Positions 14,885 to 24,178 of a stretch of DNA of 45,860 nucleotides are shown here, in pieces (the stretch's first letter is position 1; every line of letters begins with the position of its first letter). This DNA comes from CAZWES01 sp964632395 (GTDB lineage: Bacteria; Patescibacteriota; Gracilibacteria; Peribacterales; Peribacteraceae): contig CAZWES010000006.1 in the NCBI GenBank assembly GCA_964632395.1, forward strand, positions 1 to 45,860, in the 5' to 3' direction. A program made the position numbers and the translations under genes. The notes under the pieces were generated by a model. It ran no database searches, was not told where the DNA came from, and saw only the letters and a program-made list of their open reading frames with translations.

Positions 14885-16060
14885 ATGATTCAGAGATTAC
14901 TCCATTTACCGGAAAACCAAAGCTTCTTCTTATTCGGACCGCGTCAGACCGGTAAAAGCACTCTGATAAGGTCAACTTTCGATCCTGAAAAAACTCTCAC
15001 ATACAATCTACTTCACGGTGAACAATACAGAAAACTCAGACGGCGTCCGGAACGTATGGCAGAAGAAGTTAAAAACAGAAAGCCCGGAATAACGCATGTG
15101 GTAATCGACGAAGTTCAACGGGTTCCAGAGCTTTTGAACGAAGTTCATGCGTTGATAGAAGAAAGTGATAATCCGCCGTATTTTTGCATGAGTGGTTCCA
15201 GTGCCCGCAAACTAAAGCGCGGCAAGGCAAATCTTCTTGCAGGAAGAGTATGGACGTATAACCTGCATCCTCTTACCCATATGGAGCTAAATGAGAAATT
15301 TTACCTGAATAAAGCGCTGGAAATAGGTACATTGCCATCCGTATATCTGAGGGAAAATAATGAGGAAGCCCTGAATGTCCTGCACTCATATGTTAATACT
15401 TACCTTAAGGAAGAAATTGAACAGGAAGCACTCGTTCGGGATCTGGATGGTTTTTTGGATTTCTTGCATCTTGCGGGTGATGAAAACGGAAATATAATCA
15501 ACTTCTCATCGATCAGCAGAAAAATAGGGGTACATAACACTACAATCCGCGAATACTTTCGCGTTCTTGAAGATACTCTCATCGGCTTCCTGCTTTACCC
15601 ATACACATCGCCGTCTCGCAGCCGTCTCGCAAAACATCCGAAGTTTTATCTATTTGATACTGGCATTCAGCGTGCAATAATAAACAGCCTAGGAGCGCCG
15701 CTGATTCCAGAAACATCTGCGTTCGGCAGAACATTCGAGCACTTTGTCATTCTGGAATTCATGCGCATATCCTCCTGTTTGGGGGAACGCTGCCGATTCT
15801 TTTTTTACAGAAGCGCAGCGCACGCAGAAGTTGACCTGATTATTGAGAAGCCTAATAAATCAATATTTGCAATTGAGATAAAAGCAGATGATGACCCTGG
15901 GAAAGATGCATTGAGAGGACTAAAATCATTTTCCAGAATATGCCCGGAGGCGACTCTGATCTTGGCTTCACTCGCTCCTAATCAGAGAAAAATCGGAGAT
16001 GTTTTAATCCTCCCATGGAAAGAGGCAATAAATCACGTGTTTCCTGCTCTGGAAGACTGA
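14885..16060 (+). CDS. AAA-type ATPase with DUF4143 C-terminal domain
   Basis: 391 residues. Walker A FGPRQTGKST (about 19-28), Walker B HVVIDEVQRVPELL (about 76-89), sensor FCMSGSSARKLKRG and LLAGRVWTYNLHPLTHMEL are the standard AAA_14/DUF4143 signature. The middle region contains a winged-helix-like block (INFSSISRKIGVHNTTIREYFRVLEDTLIGFLL). The C-terminus has a PDDEXK-like core (AEVDLIIEKPNKSIFAIEIKADD). These proteins are common in accessory regions; their cellular role is not established. A promoter with an operator-like palindrome suggests tight or self-regulated expression. Confidence 0.9.
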   Translation: MIQRLLHLPENQSFFLFGPRQTGKSTLIRSTFDPEKTLTYNLLHGEQYRKLRRRPERMAEEVKNRKPGITHVVIDEVQRVPELLNEVHALIEESDNPPYFCMSGSSARKLKRGKANLLAGRVWTYNLHPLTHMELNEKFYLNKALEIGTLPSVYLRENNEEALNVLHSYVNTYLKEEIEQEALVRDLDGFLDFLHLAGDENGNIINFSSISRKIGVHNTTIREYFRVLEDTLIGFLLYPYTSPSRSRLAKHPKFYLFDTGIQRAIINSLGAPLIPETSAFGRTFEHFVILEFMRISSCLGERCRFFFYRSAAHAEVDLIIEKPNKSIFAIEIKADDDPGKDALRGLKSFSRICPEATLILASLAPNQRKIGDVLILPWKEAINHVFPALED

Positions 16061-16137
16061 TGGTACCTCCTGCGGGATTCGAACCTGCAATCCCTGGTTC
16101 CGAAGACCAGTGCTTTATCCAGTTAAGCTAAGGAGGC
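16061..16137 (-). tRNA. tRNA-Arg (anticodon UCG)
   Basis: 77 nt including an encoded CCA. Acceptor GCCTCCT pairs with AGGAGGT (one G-U), D-arm AGCTTAACTGGATAAAGC, anticodon stem CTGGT/ACCAG with loop CTTCGGA (anticodon TCG, reads CGA/CGG), T-arm GCAGGTTCGAATCCCGC. It begins immediately after the stop codon of the ATPase on the opposite strand. Confidence 0.95.
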
Positions 16138-16172
16138 ACATGTATCTGTGCTCCCCATGCTATCATGTTTCC

Positions 16173-16520
16173 ATGTCCTTTGATGACGACAAAAAGCGCA
16201 AAGGAAAAGAGAGCCCCTCCAAAAGCAGCCCCGAGGGCTGGCGGCAGGATCGTCTGAAGGAACTTAAACGTGAATTCGAAGCAGAAGAACGTAAAAGAGG
16301 TCTAAATGAACTCAGGATGAAAACGCTAAAACAGGAAATTAAGGAAATGGAAGAAAAAAGCCGCCCGGAAAAGGATAGAAGACAGGAAGTTGCAAGCGCG
16401 GATGAGAAAGTCTCAACTTCCAGTGCTTCTGAATTCACAGAAAAGACTGTAAAACGTGAAGAAGGGCGCCGCAGCGCACAAAAACAAGCACCGGAAAAAG
16501 GAGGTGAGGATATTGGCTAG
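16173..16520 (+). CDS. Highly charged coiled-coil protein
   Basis: 115 residues, almost entirely Lys/Arg/Glu-rich helix (REFEAEERKRGLNELRMKTL, then KQEIKEMEEK). No hydrophobic core or known motif. The extended -10 TGCTATCAT ends at 16166, exactly six bases before the ATG at 16173, which rejects the longer in-frame start at 16110 (inside the tRNA) and predicts a leaderless mRNA. Function unknown. Confidence 0.6.
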   Translation: MSFDDDKKRKGKESPSKSSPEGWRQDRLKELKREFEAEERKRGLNELRMKTLKQEIKEMEEKSRPEKDRRQEVASADEKVSTSSASEFTEKTVKREEGRRSAQKQAPEKGGEDIG

Positions 16521-16529
16521 CTAATGCGT

Positions 16530-16581
16530 CATTCTGAGCGTAGCGGAGCGACCGTAGGAAGCGGAGCGAAGTCGAAGAATG
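16530..16581. repeat. Short palindromic repeat (CATTCTGAGC type)
   Basis: Ends CATTCT / AGAATG are inverse. The interior has two GCGGAGCGA direct repeats. It lies between two genes and resembles widespread intergenic repeats of the CATTCTGAGCG...GAAGAATG kind. Single copy in this window. Confidence 0.6.
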
Positions 16582-16653
16582 GTATTCCGAAAAATCCCGT
16601 TTTGTGCTATAATTTGAAGATTCTAACTATACCCAAATAAACAAGAAATTTTC

Positions 16654-17889
16654 GTGTCACATCACACACTAATGTTCGGATGGGAGTACCCTCCCAAGCA
16701 CCTTGGAGGCCTTGGAGTCGCCTGCCAGGGGCTCGTACGCGGGCTTTTGAAACATGATGCGAAAGTTACGCTCGTTCTGCCACACGGGGAGGCAGATATT
16801 GATGATGGCATGGATCTTAAATGTCCTACAGAAGATCAGCTTAAGACCGTTCGAGTGCGCAGCAATATCCAGCCATACGATTCACCGGAATCATACGCAA
16901 ACCGCTCTGATGTTTGCGGAACACCGCGAACCGGCATCAATTTGTACGGCCGTGATCTTGGAGAGGCTGTTTGGGAATTTACAGAACTTGCAGTGGATCT
17001 GACCAAAGATGCAAAACCTGATGTTGTTCACAGCCACGACTGGATGACGTACGGAGCAGGTAAACGCGCAGCTGCGCATCACAACGTGCCATTTGTCGCA
17101 CAAGTTCACGCGACTGAACTTGATCGTACGCACTTTAAGCCGAACGAGTGGATCTACTGGCAGGAGAAAAATGGTTTGGATTCTGCGGATCGCATCATCA
17201 CAGTGAGCGAGTACACGAAAAATATTCTGATCAGGTATTACGGAATTCATGCAAACAAGATTGATGTTGTGCATAACGGAACGCCGTACGCACAGAGCTT
17301 TGATCCGATGCATGATCCAACTCAGCAAATAATCACATCGGGAGAAAAACCTGAACTTCCCATGGTTCTTTTTGTTGGAAGACTTACGGTACAAAAAGGC
17401 CCGTTCCACTTTTTGGAAGCCGCATGCAGAGTCCGCGACCATAATCCTGACGTTAAATTTGTATTGGCAGGTGATGGATATCTGTTACCAGAATTAATTG
17501 ACCGCTCGCTCGAAATGGGTCTGCAGGACTCTGTGATATTTGCAGGAAAAGTAACAAGTAACGAAGCTCGCGAGCTCTACAGCCACGCCTCATGCTTTGT
17601 TATGCCCTCTACCTCTGAACCTTTTGGTCTTGTAGCACTGGAAGCGATAGCGCATGGAGCTCCTGTAATCGTTTCCAAGCAATCCGGCGCAAGCGAGGTT
17701 GTTACATCATCCATGCAAGTTGATTTCTGGGATGTGGATAAGCTGGCTGATTGTATTTTGACAGTGCTGCGCGAGAAACCTCTCGCTATGCAACTTAGAT
17801 CCGAAGCCCCAAGGGTGTTAAACAGACTCTCTTGGGAGAACCAGGCATCTAAGGTTTTATCTGTCTACCACAAAGTAATTACCTCTTAA
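16654..17889 (+). CDS. GT4 family glycosyltransferase (glycogen-synthase-like)
   Basis: 411 residues from GTG 16654. The N-terminal domain opens with LMFGWEYPPKHLGGLGVACQGL, the donor-side glycine loop of GT4/GT5 enzymes. DVVHSHDWMTYGAGKRAAA follows, then a C-terminal Rossmann domain with VLFVGRLTVQKGPFHFLEA, VLAGDGYLLPEL and the EPFGLVALEAIAHGAPVIV (E-x7-E) nucleotide-sugar site. The two downstream glucan hydrolases make a role in alpha-glucan (glycogen) synthesis likely, but the donor sugar cannot be read from sequence. Extended -10 TGCTATAAT (16605-16613) gives a leader of about 34 nt. Confidence 0.87.
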   Translation: MSHHTLMFGWEYPPKHLGGLGVACQGLVRGLLKHDAKVTLVLPHGEADIDDGMDLKCPTEDQLKTVRVRSNIQPYDSPESYANRSDVCGTPRTGINLYGRDLGEAVWEFTELAVDLTKDAKPDVVHSHDWMTYGAGKRAAAHHNVPFVAQVHATELDRTHFKPNEWIYWQEKNGLDSADRIITVSEYTKNILIRYYGIHANKIDVVHNGTPYAQSFDPMHDPTQQIITSGEKPELPMVLFVGRLTVQKGPFHFLEAACRVRDHNPDVKFVLAGDGYLLPELIDRSLEMGLQDSVIFAGKVTSNEARELYSHASCFVMPSTSEPFGLVALEAIAHGAPVIVSKQSGASEVVTSSMQVDFWDVDKLADCILTVLREKPLAMQLRSEAPRVLNRLSWENQASKVLSVYHKVITS

Positions 17890-17951
17890 TTTATTGCAAA
17901 AAATTTCCAATTTCCAATCGCTTTGACACTGCAATTCCGCCATTCTCGCGC

Positions 17952-18037
17952 AAGGGCTAAAGCCCCATTAAAAAGCCTCGTTAACCCCGCGCTTAAGCGC
18001 GGGGTTAACGAGGCTGCTATTGTGGGCTTTAGCCCTT
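17952..18037. repeat. Nested perfect palindromes between GT4 and GH57 genes
   Basis: Outer 14-bp arms (17952-17965 AAGGGCTAAAGCCC with 18024-18037) enclose a 42-bp perfect palindrome (17974-18015) with 21-bp arms: AGCCTCGTTAACCCCGCGCT and its complement. It could act as a transcript processing or partial terminator site between the two coding regions; it also looks like a REP element. Confidence 0.92.
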
Positions 18038-18065
18038 TCTCCCCGACCAAATACCCACACACATC

Positions 18066-19370
18066 ATGGCCCCATTAATCTCATTTTATTTCCAGGTCCA
18101 TCAGCCCTACAGGCTGCGCGATCTGCGCATCACGGAAATCGGTCGCGATAACATCAATTATTTTGATGATGAAAAGAACCGCGCGATATTCCGCAAGGTA
18201 GCAGAAAAATGTTACCTGCCTGCGAACAGGTTGCTACTTGATATGCTTAACACATATCCTGATTTCCGAATTTCGTTCTCGCTTTCCGGAGTTTTCCTTG
18301 AGCAGTGTGAAGAATACGGATCCGATGTGCTGGACTCGTTCAGAGCACTGGCAGATACAGGGCGAGTTGAATTTATGGCAGAGACTTATTACCACTCTTT
18401 GAGTTATCTTGGATCTCTTGAAGAGTTCTGCGAGCAGGTAGAAAAGCATGTCGATAAAATCAAAAAGCTCTTCGGTCAGAAGCCGAAAATTTTCAGGAAC
18501 ACTGAACTTGTGTTCAATAACGAAATTGCAGAAACCGCGAGGCTGATGGGATTCAAAGGAATACTTGCAGAGGGCGCGGATCACCTTCTTGGCGGCAGAA
18601 CCCCGAATCAACCATACACAATCCCAAAATTCGAACTTCCTGAAGATCAGAAGAAAATCGTGAAGAAACATCGCGTCCACAGGAAGGTGCAGGATGAGAT
18701 CTCAGTACTTTTGAAGAACTACAGACTTAGTGATGATGTTGCATTCCGATTTTCAGACAGATCGTGGGTTGGGTTCCCGTTGCATGCTGATCGCTTTACC
18801 TCGTGGCTCACTTCATCCGGAGGGCATTGTGTAAACCTATACATGGACTACGAAACATTCGGAGAACACCAATGGGAAGACACTGGAATTTTTGAGTTCA
18901 TGCAGACGTTACCGAGGATGTGGCACGACTGGAATATCAAGACCGCAACACCATCGGAAGTAATTGACGCATGGGGCAGCACTCCAAAAGAAGTTTTCGA
19001 CGCACACACTTATGTCTCATGGGCAGATATTGAGCGAGATCTTTCCGCATGGCGCGGTAATCAAATTCAGGATAGCGCGTTCGAAAGCCTGTATGAGCTG
19101 GAAGAAGCTATCAAAAAAGCAAATGACGAATCGCTTCTTGATACCTGGCGTAAACTGCAGACCTCAGATCACTTCTACTACATGTGCACAAAGTACTGGG
19201 CAGATGGAGACGTGCACAAGTACTTCAGCCCTTATGACTCACCATACGAGGCTTACCGGAGATATAGTCACGCGCTCTGCGATCTTAAGTCCAAACTTGC
19301 GAAAAGCACCAAGCACCAAAACCCAAATTCCAAAAGAATTCCAAATCTCAAATTCCAATCATCTTTGTGA
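18066..19370 (+). CDS. Glycoside hydrolase family 57 (alpha-amylase / amylopullulanase type)
   Basis: 434 residues. GH57 conserved regions are clear: HQP at 12-14; FMAETYYHSLSYL; FRNTELVFNNEI with nucleophile Glu147; GFKGILAEGADHLL; LYMDYETFGEH with acid/base Asp261. It retains or branches/cleaves alpha-1,4-glucans; no signal peptide, so it is cytoplasmic and likely acts on stored glucan. The C-terminal 22 residues (STKHQNPNSKRIPNLKFQSS...) are translated from a repeat B copy, so the native end has been replaced or extended. GT4 upstream and GH15 downstream form one cluster. Confidence 0.93.
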   Translation: MAPLISFYFQVHQPYRLRDLRITEIGRDNINYFDDEKNRAIFRKVAEKCYLPANRLLLDMLNTYPDFRISFSLSGVFLEQCEEYGSDVLDSFRALADTGRVEFMAETYYHSLSYLGSLEEFCEQVEKHVDKIKKLFGQKPKIFRNTELVFNNEIAETARLMGFKGILAEGADHLLGGRTPNQPYTIPKFELPEDQKKIVKKHRVHRKVQDEISVLLKNYRLSDDVAFRFSDRSWVGFPLHADRFTSWLTSSGGHCVNLYMDYETFGEHQWEDTGIFEFMQTLPRMWHDWNIKTATPSEVIDAWGSTPKEVFDAHTYVSWADIERDLSAWRGNQIQDSAFESLYELEEAIKKANDESLLDTWRKLQTSDHFYYMCTKYWADGDVHKYFSPYDSPYEAYRRYSHALCDLKSKLAKSTKHQNPNSKRIPNLKFQSSL

Positions 19371-19400
19371 TTTGGAATTTGGTGCTTGGAATTTGAATAA
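19309..19400. repeat. Repeat family B, hairpin form, at the 3' end of the GH57 gene
   Basis: AGCACCAAGCACCAAAACCC, TTCCAAAAGAATTCC and CAAATTCCAA on the left, GATTTGGAATTTGGTGCTTG on the right, making an imperfect stem. It covers the last codons and stop of the GH57 gene. Confidence 0.85.
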
Positions 19401-19427
19401 CTCCACTTCTACCAATCTCACCACCCC

Positions 19428-21407
19428 ATGCCCCGTTCCCTAATCCTCGGCAATGGCAATCTCCTCGCAACATTCGACGACCACCTGTTGCTCCGGGATC
19501 TCTACTACCCGTACGTAGGGGAAGAGGATCACACAACATATCTGCACAAGCACAGGATTGGATTTTTGCTGGAAGGTCATCCTTTTTCCTGGCTGGATGA
19601 TGGTTCGTGGAAAATCGAACCCGGATACGCAAGTGATACTTTGGTCGGAGCTTCACGCATGATAAACGAAAAGCTGGGACTGATGATCGAATCCAGCGAC
19701 TATGTTCACGGATTGAAAAGCGTTCTGATGCGCAACTTCACCGTTAGATCTCTAAAAGCCGGTGAGCGTAAGCTTAAGATATATTTCCACCACGACCTTC
19801 ACCTCTACGGCGAAAAGCAGAAGGATACGGCTTTTTACGAACCCGGAACTAATTCCGTCATCCATTACAGAAAGCAGCGTTACTTTTTGGTCGCCGGCAG
19901 CGCAGGAGGGCAGGGAATAACATCATTCACAACGGGAAAAAGTGAATATCGTGAGCTTGAAGGCACATGGAAAGACGCGGAAGATGGCGTATTGCAGCGC
20001 CATCCAATCGAACAAGGCTCCGTGGATTCCACAGTTGAGCTGACTTGTACCGTGAGTGAAACTCGGGATGAGACTGTTTTGCTTTGGCTTTGCGCCGGCA
20101 TATCACTCAGTGAAGTTTTTGAGCTGCACGACTATATCTTGGAAGAAACTCCCGAGCAAATGCAACGAAGTACCAGAAATTACTGGAAAAGCTGGGTGCA
20201 CAAAACGCATCACACATTCGGATCCATGGATGAAAAGCTTGTTGACCTATTTAAACGCAGCCTGCTTTTGATACGAACTCAGGCTGATAATCGCGGTGGA
20301 ATTCTTGCCGCAAACGATTCGGATATCATGCGGTTTAATCGTGATACCTACACTTACGTGTGGCCGCGCGATGGCGCCTACATTTCGCTTGCAATGGATG
20401 ATGCGGGATACCATGAGATGACCCGGCGCTTTTTCCAGTTCTGTTGCAAAAGCATCTCGCAGGATGGATACATGCTGCACAAATACAATCCGGATGGATC
20501 ACCGGGGTCTTCGTGGCACCCATGGTGGAGGAACGGCGAGATGCAGCTGCCGATCCAGGAAGATGAAACCGCACTCGTGCTCCACGCCATGTGGCACCAC
20601 TTCCAGTGCTTTCATGATTTTGAGTGGTTGCAGGAAATGTACGAAAGCTTTGTTAAAAAGGCTGCAGCATTCATGATGAGCTATCGCGAGCAGGAAACAA
20701 AGCTCCCCCTGCCAAGTTATGACCCGTGGGAAGAGCACCACGGAGTTTTTAGTTACACATGCGCAACAACGTATGCAGGGCTCCTTGCCGCAGCTAAAAT
20801 CTCACATGCGCTCGGGCATATGAAACACGCAAACCGCTATCAAGCCGCAGCTGACGAAGTGCGACAGGCTATTCTTTTCCACTTGTATGATGAGGAAACC
20901 GGAAGATTTGTAAAAAAAATCAAGCGGCGTGATGGCAAAGAAACTGAAAGAGACCTGACTCCTGATGCTAGTTTGATGATTTTGTGGAAGCTTAATCTTT
21001 TGCCGCCGGAAGACCCGCGAATCGTCTCCACCATGAATCAACTGATCGAACATTTGCGTGTGAATACTGATGTTGGCGGTTATGCGCGTTACCCGAACGA
21101 TTTTTACCACTTCTACCACGGCAGGCATTCCAAAGATATTCCGGGGAATCCGTGGATAATTACGACCCTCTGGATTGCGCAGTGGAAAATTGCACTTGCA
21201 AAATCACTTGATGACCTAAAAGAACCGCTCCAAACCTTGCATTGGGTGCAAAACACCGCAACTCCCGCAGGAATCCTCCCCGAGCAACTAGACCCATACA
21301 CCGGCGAGCATCTCTCCGTTTCACCCTTGACATGGAGCCATGCTGTGTATGTGGAGACATTTTTGATGTATTTGGAGAAGGAGACCGAAATGCGTTCAAT
21401 GCGCTAG
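19428..21407 (+). CDS. Glycoside hydrolase family 15 (glucoamylase-like)
   Basis: 659 residues. An N-terminal beta-sandwich (about 1-260: LILGNGNLLATFDDHLLLRD, LYYPYVGEEDH) precedes an (alpha/alpha)6 barrel with YVWPRDGAYISLAMDDAGY (about 310-330), WHPWWRNGEMQLPIQEDETA, the catalytic region YDPWEEHHGVFSYT (Glu434/435) and the second acid in GILPEQLDPYTGE. This is the layout of bacterial/archaeal GH15 glucan hydrolases releasing glucose from chain ends. No signal peptide. With GT4 and GH57 it completes a make-and-break set for an intracellular alpha-glucan. Confidence 0.92.
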   Translation: MPRSLILGNGNLLATFDDHLLLRDLYYPYVGEEDHTTYLHKHRIGFLLEGHPFSWLDDGSWKIEPGYASDTLVGASRMINEKLGLMIESSDYVHGLKSVLMRNFTVRSLKAGERKLKIYFHHDLHLYGEKQKDTAFYEPGTNSVIHYRKQRYFLVAGSAGGQGITSFTTGKSEYRELEGTWKDAEDGVLQRHPIEQGSVDSTVELTCTVSETRDETVLLWLCAGISLSEVFELHDYILEETPEQMQRSTRNYWKSWVHKTHHTFGSMDEKLVDLFKRSLLLIRTQADNRGGILAANDSDIMRFNRDTYTYVWPRDGAYISLAMDDAGYHEMTRRFFQFCCKSISQDGYMLHKYNPDGSPGSSWHPWWRNGEMQLPIQEDETALVLHAMWHHFQCFHDFEWLQEMYESFVKKAAAFMMSYREQETKLPLPSYDPWEEHHGVFSYTCATTYAGLLAAAKISHALGHMKHANRYQAAADEVRQAILFHLYDEETGRFVKKIKRRDGKETERDLTPDASLMILWKLNLLPPEDPRIVSTMNQLIEHLRVNTDVGGYARYPNDFYHFYHGRHSKDIPGNPWIITTLWIAQWKIALAKSLDDLKEPLQTLHWVQNTATPAGILPEQLDPYTGEHLSVSPLTWSHAVYVETFLMYLEKETEMRSMR

Positions 21408-21485
21408 GAAAAGCGGAATAAAAAGTAAGTGGGAAAAGTACTTGAAGTAAAAAGAAAGAGCATGTAGATTTTCCCGGAATTTTTT

Positions 21486-21842
21486 ATGAGTGTACGTGCA
21501 ACAAAACCGGCCAAGACCACGATTGAGGGTGCCATTCCTCGTTACGAGCAAATGGCAAATGAACATGCCATAAAACTGCGACAGCATTTTGCGCAGCTCT
21601 CTGAAGCGGGCGTGAACACAAAAATAGTAATTTTGTCTAATGGTAGTCGGATTTCATTAGATAACGCGATGGATCACCAAGCATTCGTTGCAAGCAATTT
21701 CATTCTAGAAGCAGGAAATCCTGTAGAGCTATCGCTTGAATCTAATAATCCTGAGTCTCTCCGGAGGGGAGTTGAATTAACAAAACAAAATCTTGTAGGA
21801 GTATTGCTTGATGAAAGTGGCCACAGTGCTATAGAAGACTGA
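21486..21842 (+). CDS. Hypothetical protein
   Basis: 118 residues (MSVRATKPAKTTIEGAIPRY...), with NTKIVILSNGSRISLDNAMDH and a hydrophilic composition. No membrane segment or recognised motif. The last 14 bp overlap the 3' end of the opposing Nudix gene. Confidence 0.55.
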   Translation: MSVRATKPAKTTIEGAIPRYEQMANEHAIKLRQHFAQLSEAGVNTKIVILSNGSRISLDNAMDHQAFVASNFILEAGNPVELSLESNNPESLRRGVELTKQNLVGVLLDESGHSAIED

Positions 21843-22305
21843 GAACATACCCCTTCACATTCGCATAAATCTCCGTTCTTTCATCGAGCTTTTCGATTTC
21901 CCCGCACGTAAACCATTTAATTTTATCTCCCTCGTGCTCTGCTAATTTGACTTGCTGAGATTCATCAATCGGACGGGCAATGTAGACAAAATCCATGTGC
22001 TGGTGTTCCTCTTCTTCACGCTCCGGACATGCACAGATATTTTCCAGCAGAAACGCTATTGGCTTCTTTAAAGTTTTTCCCTCACGTGACGCACCCTCAA
22101 AATAGTCCTCACATTCATCTCCGATTATCTCCATATCAAGCCCTGTTTCTTCCTTACACTCACGCTTAGCCGTCTCTTGCGGCAATTCATCTGGATCAAC
22201 ATGGCCCCCAGGCGGCATCCAGCGCTTTTGGCGCTTGTGCCAGAGAAGCAACGTCCGTTTTTTGGAGTCTATTATGAAGGCAGTGGCGGTAAAGTGGCGT
22301 TTCAT
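21829..22305 (-). CDS. Nudix hydrolase
   Basis: 158 residues from ATG 22305 (MKRHFTATAFIID...). Nudix box from G34 to L56 (G..E40, R48E49, E52E53, G55) is intact; it would hydrolyse a nucleoside diphosphate linked to another group, substrate unknown. The upstream in-frame start at 22341 is rejected: it lies beyond a TGATATCAC extended -10 that ends 7 bases before 22305, and beyond the divergent pilin start. Confidence 0.87.
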   Translation of the reverse strand: MKRHFTATAFIIDSKKRTLLLWHKRQKRWMPPGGHVDPDELPQETAKRECKEETGLDMEIIGDECEDYFEGASREGKTLKKPIAFLLENICACPEREEEEHQHMDFVYIARPIDESQQVKLAEHEGDKIKWFTCGEIEKLDERTEIYANVKGYVLSLL

Positions 22306-22339
22306 GATGAGCGTGATATCACATGTTATGCTACAAGAC
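22306..22339. promoter_or_regulatory. 34-bp divergent promoter region, Nudix / prepilin-LamG
   Basis: Only 34 bp separate the two start codons. Rightwards: extended -10 TGTTATGCT (22324-22332) with seven bases to ATG 22340. Leftwards: TGATATCAC on the minus strand with seven bases to ATG 22305. Both transcripts would be leaderless. Confidence 0.5.
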
Positions 22340-23497
22340 ATGCAAAAAGGTGAAAGGGCTCACTTAAGATCTGGATTTACACTGATTGAGTTACTACTCA
22401 CAATCAGCATCATAGCCGTTATTGCCGGGGTTGTTATTGTTGCAGTCTCTCCAAGAAAAAACTTTGTATCTGCACGGGATTCCGAGAGGGTTCATAGTAG
22501 CAAACAGTTACAACAGGCAATTTATGCAAATTTGATTGATACCTGGGAGTTGGCAGGAGAGGGCAGCATCCCTGAATGCACAAGAGAAAACGCCGAAACC
22601 TGTGCCAGACCAATTTGCAAAGACAGCATATTCGATGTGACATGCCTCGCCAATCCTGCCATTCCATTGCGGACACTGCCACCAACATATATCTCCGAGC
22701 TTCCAGTGGATGTAGTGATGTCGGATGATGCAAATTGCATTGGGTATATGGCGTACCAGGAATCCGGCAGGCCGCATGTATTCTCGGCAAACATGGGTAA
22801 ACTGGAAGGAGACACTCCGGAAGGAATGTGTGGTACAGGCGGGAACGGGGAGGTAGGATTTTGGGACTTTGATGAAGGCGGCGGCACAGTTGCATATGAT
22901 CTTTCCCCAAACGGAAACGATGGGATACTGTTTGAGACAGACGCATCAAACTGGGTGGAAGGCAACGATCAAATACGAGGTGGAGACGGACGCGCGCTGT
23001 ACTTCGATGAAAGCGGATATATCGAAATCCCAAATCCATCAGACTATTTTCCAACCACTCCAAAAACATACTGTGGGTGGGTTAAATCAGGGGAAAGGGA
23101 CTACAATGTCTTCGTAGGATTTAGCAATGCAGGTGTCACACCACTCATCGAATGGCATCAGAGTGATAGTGGCCAACCGCTTATCTACCTTGGACCGGAT
23201 AACTATCGCTATTTCAGCTTAGAGGCAGGTAATACTCTTAAAGATGGTGACTGGCATCATGTGTGTTTCTATGTTGCCGGCATACAGCAAAATGACATCC
23301 TGGACGCAAAAATGTGGCTGGACGGCGAAGAGGTGGCTTCAGGATCAACTTACTATGCTAATCCGCCGAGTGCCTTTAACAAGTTCTACATAGGCAAATC
23401 CATAGGGTTCAGGATGAAAGCAGCCATTGATGATGTACGCGTTTTTAATCGCGCACTATTGCCAGAAGAGATAACACAGCTTGCGAATGGGTTTTAG
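22340..23497 (+). CDS. Prepilin-like protein with LamG/concanavalin-like domain (1)
   Basis: 385 residues. Type IV prepilin leader MQKGERAHLRSG|FTLIELLLTISIIAVIAGVV: the G|FTLIE cleavage site with Glu5 of the mature protein. The pilin-like part (to about 180) has several cysteine pairs. The C-terminal 200 residues form a LamG-type jelly roll (VGFWDFDEGGGTVAYDLSPNGNDG, WHHVCFYVAG, YIGKSIGFRMKAAIDDVRVFNRAL). Probably a minor pilin or adhesin displayed on type IV pili, with the lectin-like domain binding glycans or a host surface. A close paralogue lies at 32604. Confidence 0.88.
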   Translation: MQKGERAHLRSGFTLIELLLTISIIAVIAGVVIVAVSPRKNFVSARDSERVHSSKQLQQAIYANLIDTWELAGEGSIPECTRENAETCARPICKDSIFDVTCLANPAIPLRTLPPTYISELPVDVVMSDDANCIGYMAYQESGRPHVFSANMGKLEGDTPEGMCGTGGNGEVGFWDFDEGGGTVAYDLSPNGNDGILFETDASNWVEGNDQIRGGDGRALYFDESGYIEIPNPSDYFPTTPKTYCGWVKSGERDYNVFVGFSNAGVTPLIEWHQSDSGQPLIYLGPDNYRYFSLEAGNTLKDGDWHHVCFYVAGIQQNDILDAKMWLDGEEVASGSTYYANPPSAFNKFYIGKSIGFRMKAAIDDVRVFNRALLPEEITQLANGF

Positions 23498-23512
23498 GAT
23501 AGAATTATACTT

Positions 23513-24067
23513 GTGGTACTCATTAACGATAACTCCACCGCCCTCCAAATTGGTGACTCAATGCCCCACTTCGAGCTGCCATTAACTGACGGACCCACCA
23601 TCAAATCCCAGGAAATTAAGGACCCTGTCCTCGCCGTTATCTTCACCTGCAACCACTGCCCGTACGCACAGGCATATGAAGATCGTTTAGTCGCGCTAGG
23701 AGAAGACTTGGATCAGGAAGGAGTGCAGTTCGTACTCATAAATAGCAATGACTCTGTGAATTATCCGGAGGATGATTTTGAGCATATGAAGGAACTCGCG
23801 GAGCGTAAAGCTTTTCCTTTCCCATATTGCCATGATGAATCACAAGAGATTGCAAAAGCCTACGGCGCACTCTGCACACCACATTGTTTTGTTTTTGATG
23901 AGGAAAGAAAACTCAAATATAAAGGACGCGTGGATGATAACTGGGAAGAGCCGGATAACGTGACGGAGCACAATCTGCGAGATGCCTGTAGAGCGCTTGT
24001 GGAAGGGAAGAAGCCGGAGGTAAGTGAGGCGAATGCGATTGGGTGCAATATTAAGTGGAAGGAATAG
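23513..24067 (+). CDS. Thioredoxin-fold protein (AhpC/TSA-like redoxin)
   Basis: 184 residues. Thioredoxin-like fold with ALQIGDSMPHFELPLTDG, then VIFTCNHCPYAQAYEDRL carrying a CxxC (CNHC), and the cis-Pro loop ALCTPHCFVFDEERKLKYKGRVDDNW. Matches the redoxin-domain proteins containing TCNHCPYA...; likely a thiol reductant or peroxidase in the cytoplasm. GTG start at 23513, with TAGAAT (23500-23505) ending 7 bases before it. A conserved -10 would thus lie within the 3' end of the pilin gene. Confidence 0.85.
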   Translation: MVLINDNSTALQIGDSMPHFELPLTDGPTIKSQEIKDPVLAVIFTCNHCPYAQAYEDRLVALGEDLDQEGVQFVLINSNDSVNYPEDDFEHMKELAERKAFPFPYCHDESQEIAKAYGALCTPHCFVFDEERKLKYKGRVDDNWEEPDNVTEHNLRDACRALVEGKKPEVSEANAIGCNIKWKE

Positions 24068-24178
24068 ATAGATAAAACTACCAAAATTCATATTATTTGC
24101 ACTGCGAAAATACTTGCGTTAATCATACGTTTTGGGTACTATTTGTAACACTTACTTGAATACCATATTAATTCTGCA

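Noticed and set aside
16110..16172. Upstream start for the charged coiled-coil gene
   Set aside because: It begins inside the tRNA-Arg gene; the -10 and spacing indicate ATG 16173.
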